A stretch of DNA of 64,000 nucleotides from Amborella trichopoda (Eukaryota; Streptophyta; Magnoliopsida; Amborellales; Amborellaceae), in assembly GCF_000471905.2 (NCBI RefSeq), contig NW_006500357.1, positions 3,186,332 to 3,250,331 on the forward strand, given 5' to 3'. The number at the start of each line of letters is the position of its first letter. Within the stretch, counting starts at the first letter, position 1. The notes beneath the pieces were generated by a model. It was not told where the DNA came from and did no database searches. It worked only from the letters and a program-made list of their open reading frames with translations. Shown one piece after another: positions 47,742 to 59,700 of the stretch. The position numbers and the translations under genes were made by a program.

Positions 47742-50700
47742 GCGTGCATGTGTGCATGCACGTGCATGCGTGTGCTTGTGTCTCTATCTTTGTCTCTTTG
47801 TCTGTCTGGGTGCATGTTTGTGTGTGTTTGGCCTTGACATTGAGTCCTCCTTTTTGAAACTCAAAGAATCCAACACCATGTACCTGTGTAACGGCAACAT
47901 GGTTACCTGTATCCATGCCACATAGGTTGGGGGTGAATACTAAGGAGAGTATGAGGGTAGTTGACATCCTTGGGTCAAATCGGGAAATTTATTGAATAGA
48001 GGGAGGTTGAGGTGAGAGGCAGCATTAAAGTCCACCTATAGAATGGATTAATGAGCTGGTCCTGCTAGTTTAGCAGTCTTTAGTGGTAGTCAAAGCTACT
48101 TGGACACACCCGAGATACTCAGCCTCAGCCATGTGCTACGGCGAGTACCCATGTACCCCTCGGGTACGTGGGTTTTATGTACTAAAAGGGCTCATCGCCC
48201 CCCTTTTTTGATCTTTCTCTAATCACTGCCCCCCTTTCATCTCTCAACTAGGTGCTTCTCTCTCTCTCTCTCTCTCTCAAAGGGGGGTGGATTTCCACTC
48301 CATTCTCACTCTCATAAGAGGGGTGGATTTCCACACCCCCCTTTCTCATCTGTCTCTCTCTCTCCCTCCTCTCTCCAAAAGGGGCAGAAATCTTCCTCTT
48401 TTCATCTCTCTAAAAGGGGGCATCATCTCTCTCTATAAAAGGGGTGGAGATCCTCCCCTTATTTCCATTTCACTCTCCTCCAAGAGAGAGAGATCCCTAT
48501 GTGAGAGCAAGAGACGAAACAGAGAGGTGAGAGAGAGACCCTTGTGTGTAGAGAGAGAGGTGCCTGTCAGAGATGGAGGGACATAGCCAAAGTCTTCTCT
48601 CCCCCTTTGGCCACATGCCCACCCTTTCTCTCTCTCTTGGGCACGTAGCCAATGCTGTCTCACCTTTTTTTATTTTTATCTTTTTTTTTTCGTATTTGTC
48701 ATTACTCGAGCGAGTTGAGTACTCAGTTCGGGCCAAGGCTGATTTTATGGCCCGAGCCAAGTTCTAAAACACTGCACATGTTAAACTAAGCTCAAATGAT
48801 TAGTAAAACAGCACCATGGTCCTAGGCCATTTCCCCTTTTAGCTCTATATTTTTTGTCCCGAGGAGGGATCTATTCTCTTGCAAGTGATAACGAGCTACA
48901 CAGGTCACTGAGAAGGGTTGAAAAATGAGGGATGGGCGAGGATTGATGAACTGCGAAACAGGACAAAGTGAGTGGAACAGGAGGTCATAAAAGAGGAAAT
49001 GAAAACTGGTCGCGGAAAAAGTGCAATCTTTTGGGAAAACCTCCTCAATTTACTCTGTCAAAACATGAAAAATGAACTAGCTGGGATATTGGTGCTGGAA
49101 AAGGAAAACATGGAAAAATACTGGGAACTTGAGGATAAGGATGGTTCGCGTGAGAGGAGGAAAGATTATGAAAATATTCTGGACGGTTGGGAGATGCTGG
49201 AGACAAGCCTCAAAGAACAGGAAACTATTTCAGGCAACCTCACAAGGATATTGCGGTGAAGATAGGGAACTCGGACTTAGATACGAGTAGTTCAATGGAT
49301 GTGTCAATCGCATATTCAAATCCGAGTTCCTCATTGGCCAGCTTAAGTCCGACAGGAGATCCTGCAAGGCCATTGGCTAATTCAAGTTGCAGATTATAAC
49401 CATATAGTCTGATGGGGGACTCGGATTTTGAAGAAAGCTGCCATAGTCCTAAAACTTGAATTCCAGCACCGAAGAAAACTGCAGGGCACACTAGCTGCGA
49501 ATAAAACTACAGTGCATGTTACCCGTGAAGAAAACAGAGTGTGCACTGGAGCCAGTGTAAAACTACAGTGCATGTTACCCGTGAAGATAACAGAGTGCGC
49601 ACTGGAGCCAGTGGATACACGTAGGCTTTGAGCCGGCGAAGAAAACGGCTTTCGAGCTGAAGTGCTGCTGTCTTTTTGCTCTTGCGAAGCACTCTAACGA
49701 ATTTGTTACCTATCAGCAGTGTTCTAAAACTCGTCGAAAAGTTGCCTTCAAGTTGGGCACCTCACTCGGAGTTAGTGACATGTGCCGAATCGGAAACAGT
49801 TGACAACGTGTGCCCTGTATGGACATGTACAGTACTCGGGCAAGTACTGTAGAGGCTTACTGTGCCATAATTCATTTGTTAGATTTTCCTTAATATATCT
49901 ATCGGAAGGCTTAAATTGAGAAAAAAGTGCCAGATTTAACAGATTTTTTATATCAGTAAGATTGGCCAGGTTTTTTCCTGATTTTGAAAATTTGTGATTT
50001 CTTTCCCAATCGATGGTCAATCTTTGATAAAATTCAATCTGTAGGCTTATTTTTGTTCTCTTGATCTAATCATAGATTTTCATAAAATAATACAAAAAAA
50101 AAAAAAAGATTTGAGAGATTTGAAATTCCAATACTATTGAACCAAAATTTTCAAGTGCTTGGATCATCTACATCTGAACTCAAAACCCATAATTGTTTGG
50201 AGGTTTTGATTGGGGGTTCTTAAGGAAGCTTTGACAAGGATTGAAGGCATCGATTTACATCAACATCATTGATCAAGGGATTGCTTGGCCTTGAAATTTT
50301 GGGTATATTTTATTTTTTTCAATTTAAATTCATAAAATTGATTAATTTTTCACTAAATTAAATATAATTGATTTATAATCCATTTGTGCATATAATTTTC
50401 TGTTTTTTTGTCATTTTTCTTAAATTCCTTTTTTCATAGTTTCCATTTTTTCAAGCCAGTAACATCATTTTAATCCTATTATGTGTTTTATATAGTTTTC
50501 CTGGTTTTGTATTAATTTTTTGGATTATTTAGATTTTTGTACAATTTTTACTATTGTTGGTCTTATATTTGCCCCTTTTGTATGTGGCTAGAATTTGGCT
50601 TGGTCTAGTCCGAGCCCACTTGCCAGATTCCCTTGGCTCAGGCAGGTGCCTAGTCCATTGCTGGAGCCTTGTTTAAAGCACTGCCTACTAGAGAATACAC

Positions 50701-53700
50701 AAAACTTAGGAAATACATAGGAGGTGCTATGCTTCAAAAGGCAAAGCATGACACAAGTAGCTCAATCGTGCAATTCAGTACAGTTTATACTGGAGGGGTT
50801 ACTATCAAGGCCTTGCACAACAATACTTAAATTCCAAGGAAGTCCCCAGGCATGAATAAAAACAGCATGTTCCTCTGTAACAGATTGTAAACTACGAAAA
50901 CACATCTTGTGGTACAGGTAGTTCCATGGAGCAAGATACTATAGGTAGGACCTTTGAGGCATGCAATCAGTATGTAGCACAGCATAATGCCATACAGTGG
51001 ATAACAGAACGATCAACAAAAGGCTACAACTCATAGAAAGGCTCTTAAGAGGAATTCTGATGACGTCAAACTATCATGAGGGAATAAGAAAAAGGAAGGG
51101 TAAGGAGAGAAAATGAAGAGTTTGGCACAAAGTTGGAAATGTGTAGGCCTGTAGGCCGAGGATGAGAGGCAGATGCAGCCAGTGGATATTTCCATGAAAT
51201 ATGAGGACTAAAATGTGATTTAAATGAAATGACATGCAAATGCATGGCACATAGAGTCCACATTAACAGAGTTAGACATGATTGAGCATACTTTGATACT
51301 CCATAGACCCAATTGGACTAGAAATCAATGACTAAAGGATTGCCCATCCAACTCAAAATTGGCTGAGTCTGATTGTAATTGGGAGTCTCTGGTTACAGAG
51401 GGCATGAGCCGCACTCGGGCCACTGCTGATTCCCGACCTATTCTTGGGGAATTGCCGGAGTCTGACTTGAAAACCCCTTTTTGAAGGGTTTTTTTTTTTT
51501 GTCTGAAAAAGGAGAAAAAAAGAGCTTCTTAAAGAATCCTCCTCGACCTCTTAGAGTTTTAAAGATTTCTGAAGAAGACCAAAGTGGCCCTTTAAATTCG
51601 TTGGTTATGTGTTCTGACTTGCTTTACGTGGAGTTTTCACATAGGTTTTCTCCTCCATTTTCTCTAGTTCCTATGCTTTCATAGCTTCAACATTGTCGTT
51701 GGGCTGTTATTCTCTAAAACCAGAGAACACTCTTAAGGGCTTATTTGGTTCGTATGAAAACTTGCATCATGAAACAGTTTTCATATGAAACATAAAATTC
51801 AACACATTTGGTTCGTGCGTAAAGCCGATGAAAACTTGTCCCATAGGAAAGTTTTACCACCACAAGGAGCAAATGGTGTGCAAAGAAATCCCCAGCCCCC
51901 AAGGTGGGGAGTAAGTTCTCGGGGATCCATTACTCGCGCAGACCTGAAAAAATATTTTATTCAAGTTTACAGCAAGGGGCTGAAACCACAAAAAACAAAG
52001 AAAAATATCTCGCTCTTCCATCCGCCATCTCTCTCTCTCTCTCTCACTTCTATATATCATCTCTCTTTGTTCTGGTGCTGATCTCTAGAGAGATAGGGTT
52101 TTTAGTGAGAGAAAGAGAGATTGGATTTTTAGAGAGTGGGTTTTTAGAGAGAGAAAAAGAGATTGGATTTCTAGAGAGAATGGGTTTTTAGAGAGAGATT
52201 GGGTTTCTAGAGAGATGATGTGTTTTGAGAGAGAGAGAGATTGGTTTTCCAAGAGGAAATGGATTTTAGAGAGAAAAAGAGAGATTGGGTTTCTAGAGAG
52301 AGAATGGGTTTTGAGAGAGAAAGAGAGATTGGGTTTCTATAAAGAGAGAATGGACTTTTAGAGAGAGAAAAACAAATTGGATTTTTAGAAAGAGAAAGAG
52401 TTGCGTTTCTGGAGAGAATGGGTTTTTAAAAAGAGAAATAGAGATTGAGTTTCTAGAGAGAGAAAATGGGTTTTTAGAGAGAGAAAGATAGTCTGGGTTT
52501 CTAGAGAGAAAATGGGTTTTTAGAGAGAAAGAAAGATTGGGTTTCTAGACAGAGAAAGAGAGATTGAGTTTCTAGATAGAGAAAATGGGTTTTAGAGAGA
52601 GAAAGAGAGATTGGGTTTCTAGAAAGAGAAAATGGGTTTTAGAAAGAGAAAGAGAGAAACTGGGTTTTTAGAGAGGAAGAGAGATTGGGTTTCCAGAGAG
52701 TGAAAGCGTTTTTAGAGAAAGAGATATTGGTTTTTAGAGAGAGAAAGAGAGATTGGATTTTTTGAGAGAAAGAGAGATTGGGTTTAGAGAGAAAGGGGTT
52801 TTTAGAGAGAGACAGAGATATTGGGAGATAGTTTATCAATGAGTTGCCAAACATAAGAACTGGGTACACATGAATTCCAGATATGTTGTAACAAACAAGG
52901 GAAAAACAGGATTGGAAAACTATTGCACAGGGAATTGTTTACATATGAAAACTGTTTTACATATGCAAACTATTTCGCATGAACCAAAGTCGTTTGGTTC
53001 ATGTGAAAATGTTTTCTAGAAATCATTTTCACATTAGAAAATTCTCTCATGTGTTCAAGTGCGGGAATATTTTCACATTAATTAGTTGCCAATTGGTGTG
53101 AAAAGATGCACTAAGACCAATTGGTATGAAAATATTCCCACACTTGACCACATAAGAGAACTTTTCATGTGAAAATGTTTTCTAGAAAACATTTTCACCG
53201 GAACCAAATATGGTTTCAGAATGTCACTTTCCAGTTCCTGATTCATCTAAAGTGCCTGATGCTTTGAAAGTCATGGATTCATGCTAAAAAACTATTGATC
53301 AGTCTAGATTTTCCCTTAGAGATGAGCTTTCAAAGTCCTTTAGTGATTCGTAAAGGATTTTGAAAAATGATGAAGTCGAGGTTTCAGTTAGGAAAGGCCC
53401 TTAAAAAAATGGTTTTGATGGAGAAAACCACAAAAAGACGGTTACAGTTTGTAAAGAATTGTCAAAATCTGAATCAGATATAAGGAAAGATTCCTTCCCC
53501 CTGCAGGAAGAAAAACCCTCATCAAAGCCACCCTCTCCAATATCCCGATCTTCCAAACATCTCTATTCATCATGTCAGCCACAGTCTCAGCCTGTTTGGA
53601 GCAAATTATGAGTAACGTGCTGTGGTCTAGGATGAAAGGCTGGAAATACCACCTCATTGCATGGGACAAAGTATGCTCTCCCATAGCTCAGGGTGGTTTG

Positions 53701-56700
53701 GGCATCCGAAAGTTGAAACCTAACAACCTTGCCCTGTTAGGCAAGTGCTGGTGGAGATGCGCCACTCAACCTGATCACCTTTGGAGGCAGGTAGTTTGCC
53801 GCAAATATTGCCACGTCAGTGACGATTGGATACCACATTGTAGGACCTCAAGCAGGATCTTAGGCGCATGGAGGTCCATTCATCATAGCCGGGAATCCTT
53901 TCTTGCCAATATCCGGTTCCATCCTCGAGTGGGGGGACTAAATACATTTTTGGAAAGACCTTTGGCTCGATGCTTCCCCACTGTGCAACCTTTTTCCTCG
54001 GCTTTCAAGCCTGGTAAGGAACACCAAAGCTACTATGGCTGATTAATTCCCTCTTGGCAGTCCCGCGAGGTCTTGGAATCTTGAGCTTCACAGAGCCTTT
54101 CTGGACCATGAAATTGAGGTGTTCACTGCCTTCTCCACCCTTCTCGATCACGTCTTCCTCCCTCCCTCAGGTGTAGACATGCTGATTTGGGCTCCCATTT
54201 CCTCAGGAATCTTCACAGTGGCGTCCATGTACCGGAAGATCACCTCAGCCCCCCTTCTCGATCAGGTCTTTCTCCCTCCCTCAGGTGTAGACTTGCTGAT
54301 TTGGGCTCCCCCTTCCTTGGGAATCTTCACCGTGGCGACCATGTACCGGAAGATCACCTCACCCCCCTACCATAGCTGCCCAAGCCTGGCTTCCCTTAAC
54401 CGTGCCCAAAATTCAGATGTTCACCTGGATTTGCCTGAACCCACAATGTTCTCACTATCGACCAAATCCAAAGAAGAGGCATTCCTTTAACCAATAGGTG
54501 TGCTTTATGCTTATTAGCTGAGGAAACTAACAACCACATCTTCCTTCATTGTCATTTTGCTAGCATCCTTTGAAGCAAACTGCTACACATGTTTAATTGG
54601 ATATGGGTTTCCCTAATGTCCATCCCCCATATTTTTTGAACTTCCCTCTCTCACCATTGGTCCAAAGCTGGTCTCCTCCTTTGGAGGGCCTCCATTGCAG
54701 CCACAATCTGGACCCTTTGGAGAGAGCGCAACAACGAAATCTTTAAGGGGGTGACAACCTCGGCCCTTTGCTGTTTTGAGAAGATCATCGAGCAGGTCAC
54801 CTTTTGGGCTACCAACATACAACTTTCAGGAATTTCTCCTTCTCGGCTTCATTCAGAATTGGCAAACCATGTTGAATCTGAAATCTCCAATAATCTCTCG
54901 TGCCTCCTTGTGGAGACTTCCCGACATCGGCACAGTCAAACTTAATTTTGATGGTTGCTCTCTTGGCAACCCAGGTCCTTCGGGCTTGGTAGAATATTCA
55001 GAACTTTTAACGGCGACATTCTTCTCTCTTTCTTCTCCCCTGTCGGCCATGCAGACTCCACCTTTGGCGAGGCCCTAGTCTCCTTGGACTAAGAAAATTC
55101 AACTTGAGCTGGGGCAACACGCTGGTCATCGAACACTGATGACAAATACAAGTTAAGAGTAACTGTAAAGTGCACTCCTCCTCCCCCCCCGTACATCTCT
55201 CCTCCCTCTGCCTCTTCCACCCTTTGCATCATCCCTATTCTCCCTGTTTCTTCATCTCATCTTGCAAAACAATTTGCTTCTTCCCTAGTTGGTGTTTTCC
55301 ACCCCCAGAGAAATGACATTTAAGGTATCGAGAGATGGGAGTATCTCTCCAATTGTCCAGGGGAGTATCTCTCCAATTGTCCAGGTGGTTTGAAGATGTG
55401 GGAGCTTTTTGCTGCCAAAAAGTCTGACTTTCGGCTACATCCATCCCTCTCCACTCCTGGTGCCTCGACACTTTCAAAGCCATCAGTAACACCTGTGGAT
55501 CCTTTGTGGCTGTCCATTGGCAATCTATGGAAAGCCTCCCGCTCGGTTCTCTTCGGTTGATAGTGGATGTTGTGGACCCCCAAACCATATCTCCTTTCCT
55601 TTGGCTGGAAGTGCAGGGGTATACTTTCAAGTTCTACTCTCCTGGTTAGTTGCTTCTCCCCCCTCCCCTCTGTTTGTTCAGCAGGTGGAAAAACTTTTGA
55701 GCGACCCATACTTGTCGCCTCCCCTTTTGGCTACTCAATCTAACTGGACCGTCGTCTCACACAAGTGTAGGCTTAGTAATATCGACCGCCACAGAAGCCA
55801 TCCTGGACGTTGATCACCGCTGCATTTTTTGGGTAGACCTCACTGACCTTGTGGTCGTCTTATTGCTCCGCTGCCTCCACCACCTCCTTCCCCACCCCTA
55901 CCCCCCCCACCTTGTCTCTCGGGTTACCCCAGCGCAATCCCTTGGAGGCGCACGTCAGCGATGTTCACGCCGACCTATTTTGGATGACATGTGTCGGTCA
56001 GAGGGGATAGGTCAACCTATTTTTAATGCTAGGCCCTTTAGCCACCTCTCTGTGATCCTCCAGCTCAGAGCTCTACTTCTAAGGAGATTGTGTCATCATC
56101 GGCCCTTCTCCCCTCGAGCTCCGTTCCCCCCCATCGGTCCCCTTGCAACCTTGGTGCTGACACCTCTCGGATCCAAGCCTCCTCTCCTGCCACCTCTCAC
56201 CCGAAGGTTTCCTCTTCGAAGGATACCTGTGTTGTTGCCCAACCTACACTTTCTCTCCCCTCTCCTTTCCCTATCCTTTTTGCCTCCCTTCCCCCTTCTT
56301 CCCACCTCCCCCTCATCGGCCGTGGTGCTCCCTCTGCCACGCCACCTATTCTCGCCTTGCCTACGACCCTAGCCCCTCAAGTAGAGATGTTGCCCATAGT
56401 TACCAGAATCTCTCCACCGACCTCATGTTTCTGGTTCCAAAACCCGATTCTGCGTTTCCGTTAAGGAATATCCACGGAAACCGCCTTATATCGGAATCTC
56501 GATTCAACTCATCTTTAGAAACCACTTTTCGGAACCAAAGAAACTCAATTCCTTACTTTGGAATATCGATTCAACACATCTTTAGAAACAATTTATCGGA
56601 ACCATGGAAACTCGATTCCTTAATTTTAAAATCTTGATCCAACACATCTTTAGAAACTTGAACCCATTAATTATGGGTAGACGTTCCAAAATATATCGAA

Positions 56701-59700
56701 TTTGGATTCCAGCGAGGATTAAATCTTGATTCCACATCAATTGATACACCAATTCAAAGTACATAATGTCCAATGTCTATGATAGTTGTGCACTTCCTAA
56801 AGAAAATTGGAGTAGAAATCTTTCTTCGAATGCTTCAAGTGGTTGCAGGGTTTTATTGTTTTACTTGTGCTACCTTGGACGGCCTTCACCTGAAATTTAA
56901 AATATAACTGGTAAAGACAACACATAATTAAAAGTAAAACCATGGTGTAGACATAATCCTATTTTGTCTTTATAATAATGAAGTCAAAATCACAACTTAG
57001 AAATACTTATCTTTTGTATATAGTGACTGTAAGTTCAATACAATCACTTTAAAATTTGAAAAACCTTCTAATAAAAGACATCCAATATAGGTTTTAAAGT
57101 TGATAAGGCTCAAGATGTGCTTGTGGCTTCCTTCTATATAAAAATGAAATCTCGATTCCTGGTAAGCAGTTCTCAAAAGCACTCCATAGTCCCTATTATC
57201 GTAAATCTTGATCTCAAATTGACATGGATCTTTGACGCATATACTTCAGAAATTTGATTCCAAATATATTAGAATCATGATTCGGAACAACAACATATCT
57301 TTGTTTCACATATGTAAGAAACTTGATTCGATAGGCATCGGAAACTCGATTCCGCATATTAATGAATCTTGACACCTGGAGTGTCGATTTCGGAGGATGG
57401 GAATCTCGATTCCATGTGGATGAAACTTGGATTTATTTCGGTCGAAACACGATTCTCAAAAACTAGGAATCTCGTTTCCAGCGATTCCTATTGTACGAAC
57501 AACGATTCGCGAGATAAGAATCTTCTAGCCGGCTGCGATTCTGTGATTTCAGTTTCTAAAACAATTTGGGTTCCCAAGCGTTTCCAACAACTATGATGCT
57601 GCCCTCGCCTCCTTCGCAACCCTCTTGTTCTTTGCCTTTGGGCACACCTCCTACCCCATTCTTCTCTCCCTTCATGTCGAGGCCTTCTCGCAGCCTTCCT
57701 CCTTTCTCTCCTCCTCTGATCGAGTTCTCTCAGAGGCCCCTTGCAGTGGAAGACCCTCCCGTTGGGGATCCCGCTATCTCTGAGGTGTTGATATTGTTCA
57801 TGGCAGCCCTAGCAGAGGTTTGCCCTCTCGTTTGCGACCCAGTGGTTTCAGCGACGGAAGATCCCCCTACTGATATGGATCTGCATTTCTTTCCATCCCC
57901 TCTTCGGTCTGATCCCACTGGAGTGGCACCCTTCCTTGTACCAGGCTGGCTCCCTGTCTCTCCCTTGCCCCCTGTGGGTTCCTTTCCCCTCTATATCCCC
58001 GTGGCCCCTCTTCTTTGACTGTCCCAGTAGTAGTTGACTCTTCTTGCTGAGCCTGCGACTCCTAGGGACCCCTTACCAGTTGCTGAGTAGGAACTTCCCT
58101 TGGTAACTCCTCGGATGGGCTTCTACGCGTGTCAAATCTGCTTCACTCACATCTTCTCCTGCTGTTGATCCCCCATCTTTGGGTTTGCCTGCCCCACTAT
58201 CGCCAGTGGATGGACCTCCCTCTTCATCCTGTTTTTCCACGGATTCAGTGGACACCATGGGGGGATCCCCTTTCTCCACCTTCGGTGGACTTTGAGTCTG
58301 TTGACGGTGTGGATGCGGGTCAGGGCGATATCCGAGATGTTTTGAATGTGATAGGCTTCCCCCAAACAGGACCAGATGGACCCTTTCGTGAATTCTTCAA
58401 TGAAGATGCTCAATCTGGACTACAGCTAAACAAGAAAGGAAGTCGCGAATTCGCAGGCTTGGCGTGTTCCTTAAATCTTCCTTATCCTCCCCTGCGCCCA
58501 CTCTTTTGCCGCAGGCACCTTTCCAGGGTTTCCTGCTCAGTTCCCTTCGGAACTCCCCTATCTCCCTCTAGACTTGATGTTGATAGCATCCTGGAACATT
58601 CGTGGGGCTCGGTTTTCCCAACAAAAAACAGGCAGTAAGGGACCTTAGTCCTAGGCTTCAGCCCATGGTCTTGGTGCTCACTGAGACCAAACTCCCTTGC
58701 CCCTCTCTCTCAGGTCAGATTGGTATGGGGACGCAGGCCCTGCAAATGGGTGGCTCTCCCTGCCGAAGGTGTTTCGGGGGGGATTTGGGTGATCTGGGAT
58801 CTGACTGCCCACTCCCTTTGCTCGTCTTTCGTAGCCAGATTCTCTGTTTCTATTCTCGTCTCTAGGATTCCTGACGGTATGCTGTGGAAATTTACTGCAG
58901 TGTACGGTCCTAACCTCGATGCCCTTAGACAGGAGCTTAACATTGTGGCTGACCTCCCTCACCTGGCGTGGTTCATAAGGGGAGACTTTAATGTGACTAG
59001 GTGGTCTTTTGAGAGAAATAACTCCACCAGAATCACTCAAGCCATGACTGCCTTCTCTGACTTTGTGGCCCATAACGACCTTATCGACCTAGCCATTCAG
59101 GGAGCCCAATACACCTGATCCAACCATGTTGCGTCCCCTTCCCTATCGAAATTGGACCGCTTCTTGGGACTCTCTGACTTCTCGGGCTCGCACTTTGTGG
59201 CCTTACCCAAGCCCACTTCTGATCGTTGTCTTATTTTACTCAACTCTAATCCTGCTGAAAGAGTTATCAAACCGTTCAGGTTTGAGTTGGCATGGCTGGA
59301 AGAACCTTCCCTCTTACATCTATGCCCAGCCTGGTGGCAGTCATTGTCTGAATTGGTTGACGACTGGGCTGGTTTCAGGATCCAACGAAAGCTCCAGTTG
59401 CTGAAGGCTCATCTTAAATCCTGGAGTAGGCAGCTCCCAGGATGTTTTGGACCCTATAAGAACTCGATTTTGATGGCAGTCCAGACCCTAGATAATGTGG
59501 AGGAAGCAAGGCCACTCACGGATTCTGAAATTCAGCAAAGGGGCCAACTCAAACTTGAATACCAAGCCATCCTCAATAAAGAGGAAATCTTCTGGTATTA
59601 GAGGTCCAGAATCAAATGGCTCAAGGCCGGTGATCTTAACACAGGGTTTTTCCATAAAACTGCCAACTGCAGGCGTAGAGATAATACCATCTCTCACTTG

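Larger units (their letters stand above)
53485..55133 (+). pseudogene. L1-1 LINE ORF2, C-terminal half, first segment
   Basis: Starts with the end of the RT domain ([16 protein letters not shown]), then 53572-54042: [26 protein letters not shown] and [10 protein letters not shown], the usual L1 post-RT segment. A zinc-finger zf-RVT region at 54490-54600 has [14 protein letters not shown]. An RNase H domain at 54930-55130 has [16 protein letters not shown] with the first catalytic Asp. It stops after LVIE at 55133, where L1-2 begins, and resumes at 62784 with GDSKNTIVW, the next RNase H strand with its Asp. Several frameshifts are present. It has no endonuclease and no start, so it was 5'-truncated. 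Sense to the host gene. Confidence 0.8.

Noticed and set aside
47609..47967. Frames over the (CT)n-(TATC)n-(TG)n microsatellite
   Set aside because: Compositional only.
48287..48767. Several frames on both strands
   Set aside because: CT/GA-rich and AAAGGGG low complexity.
48972..49259. 95-aa Glu/Lys-rich frame as a host exon
   Set aside because: No family recognised and no splice sites that fit the phase of the host gene (exons 2 and 3 already join perfectly).
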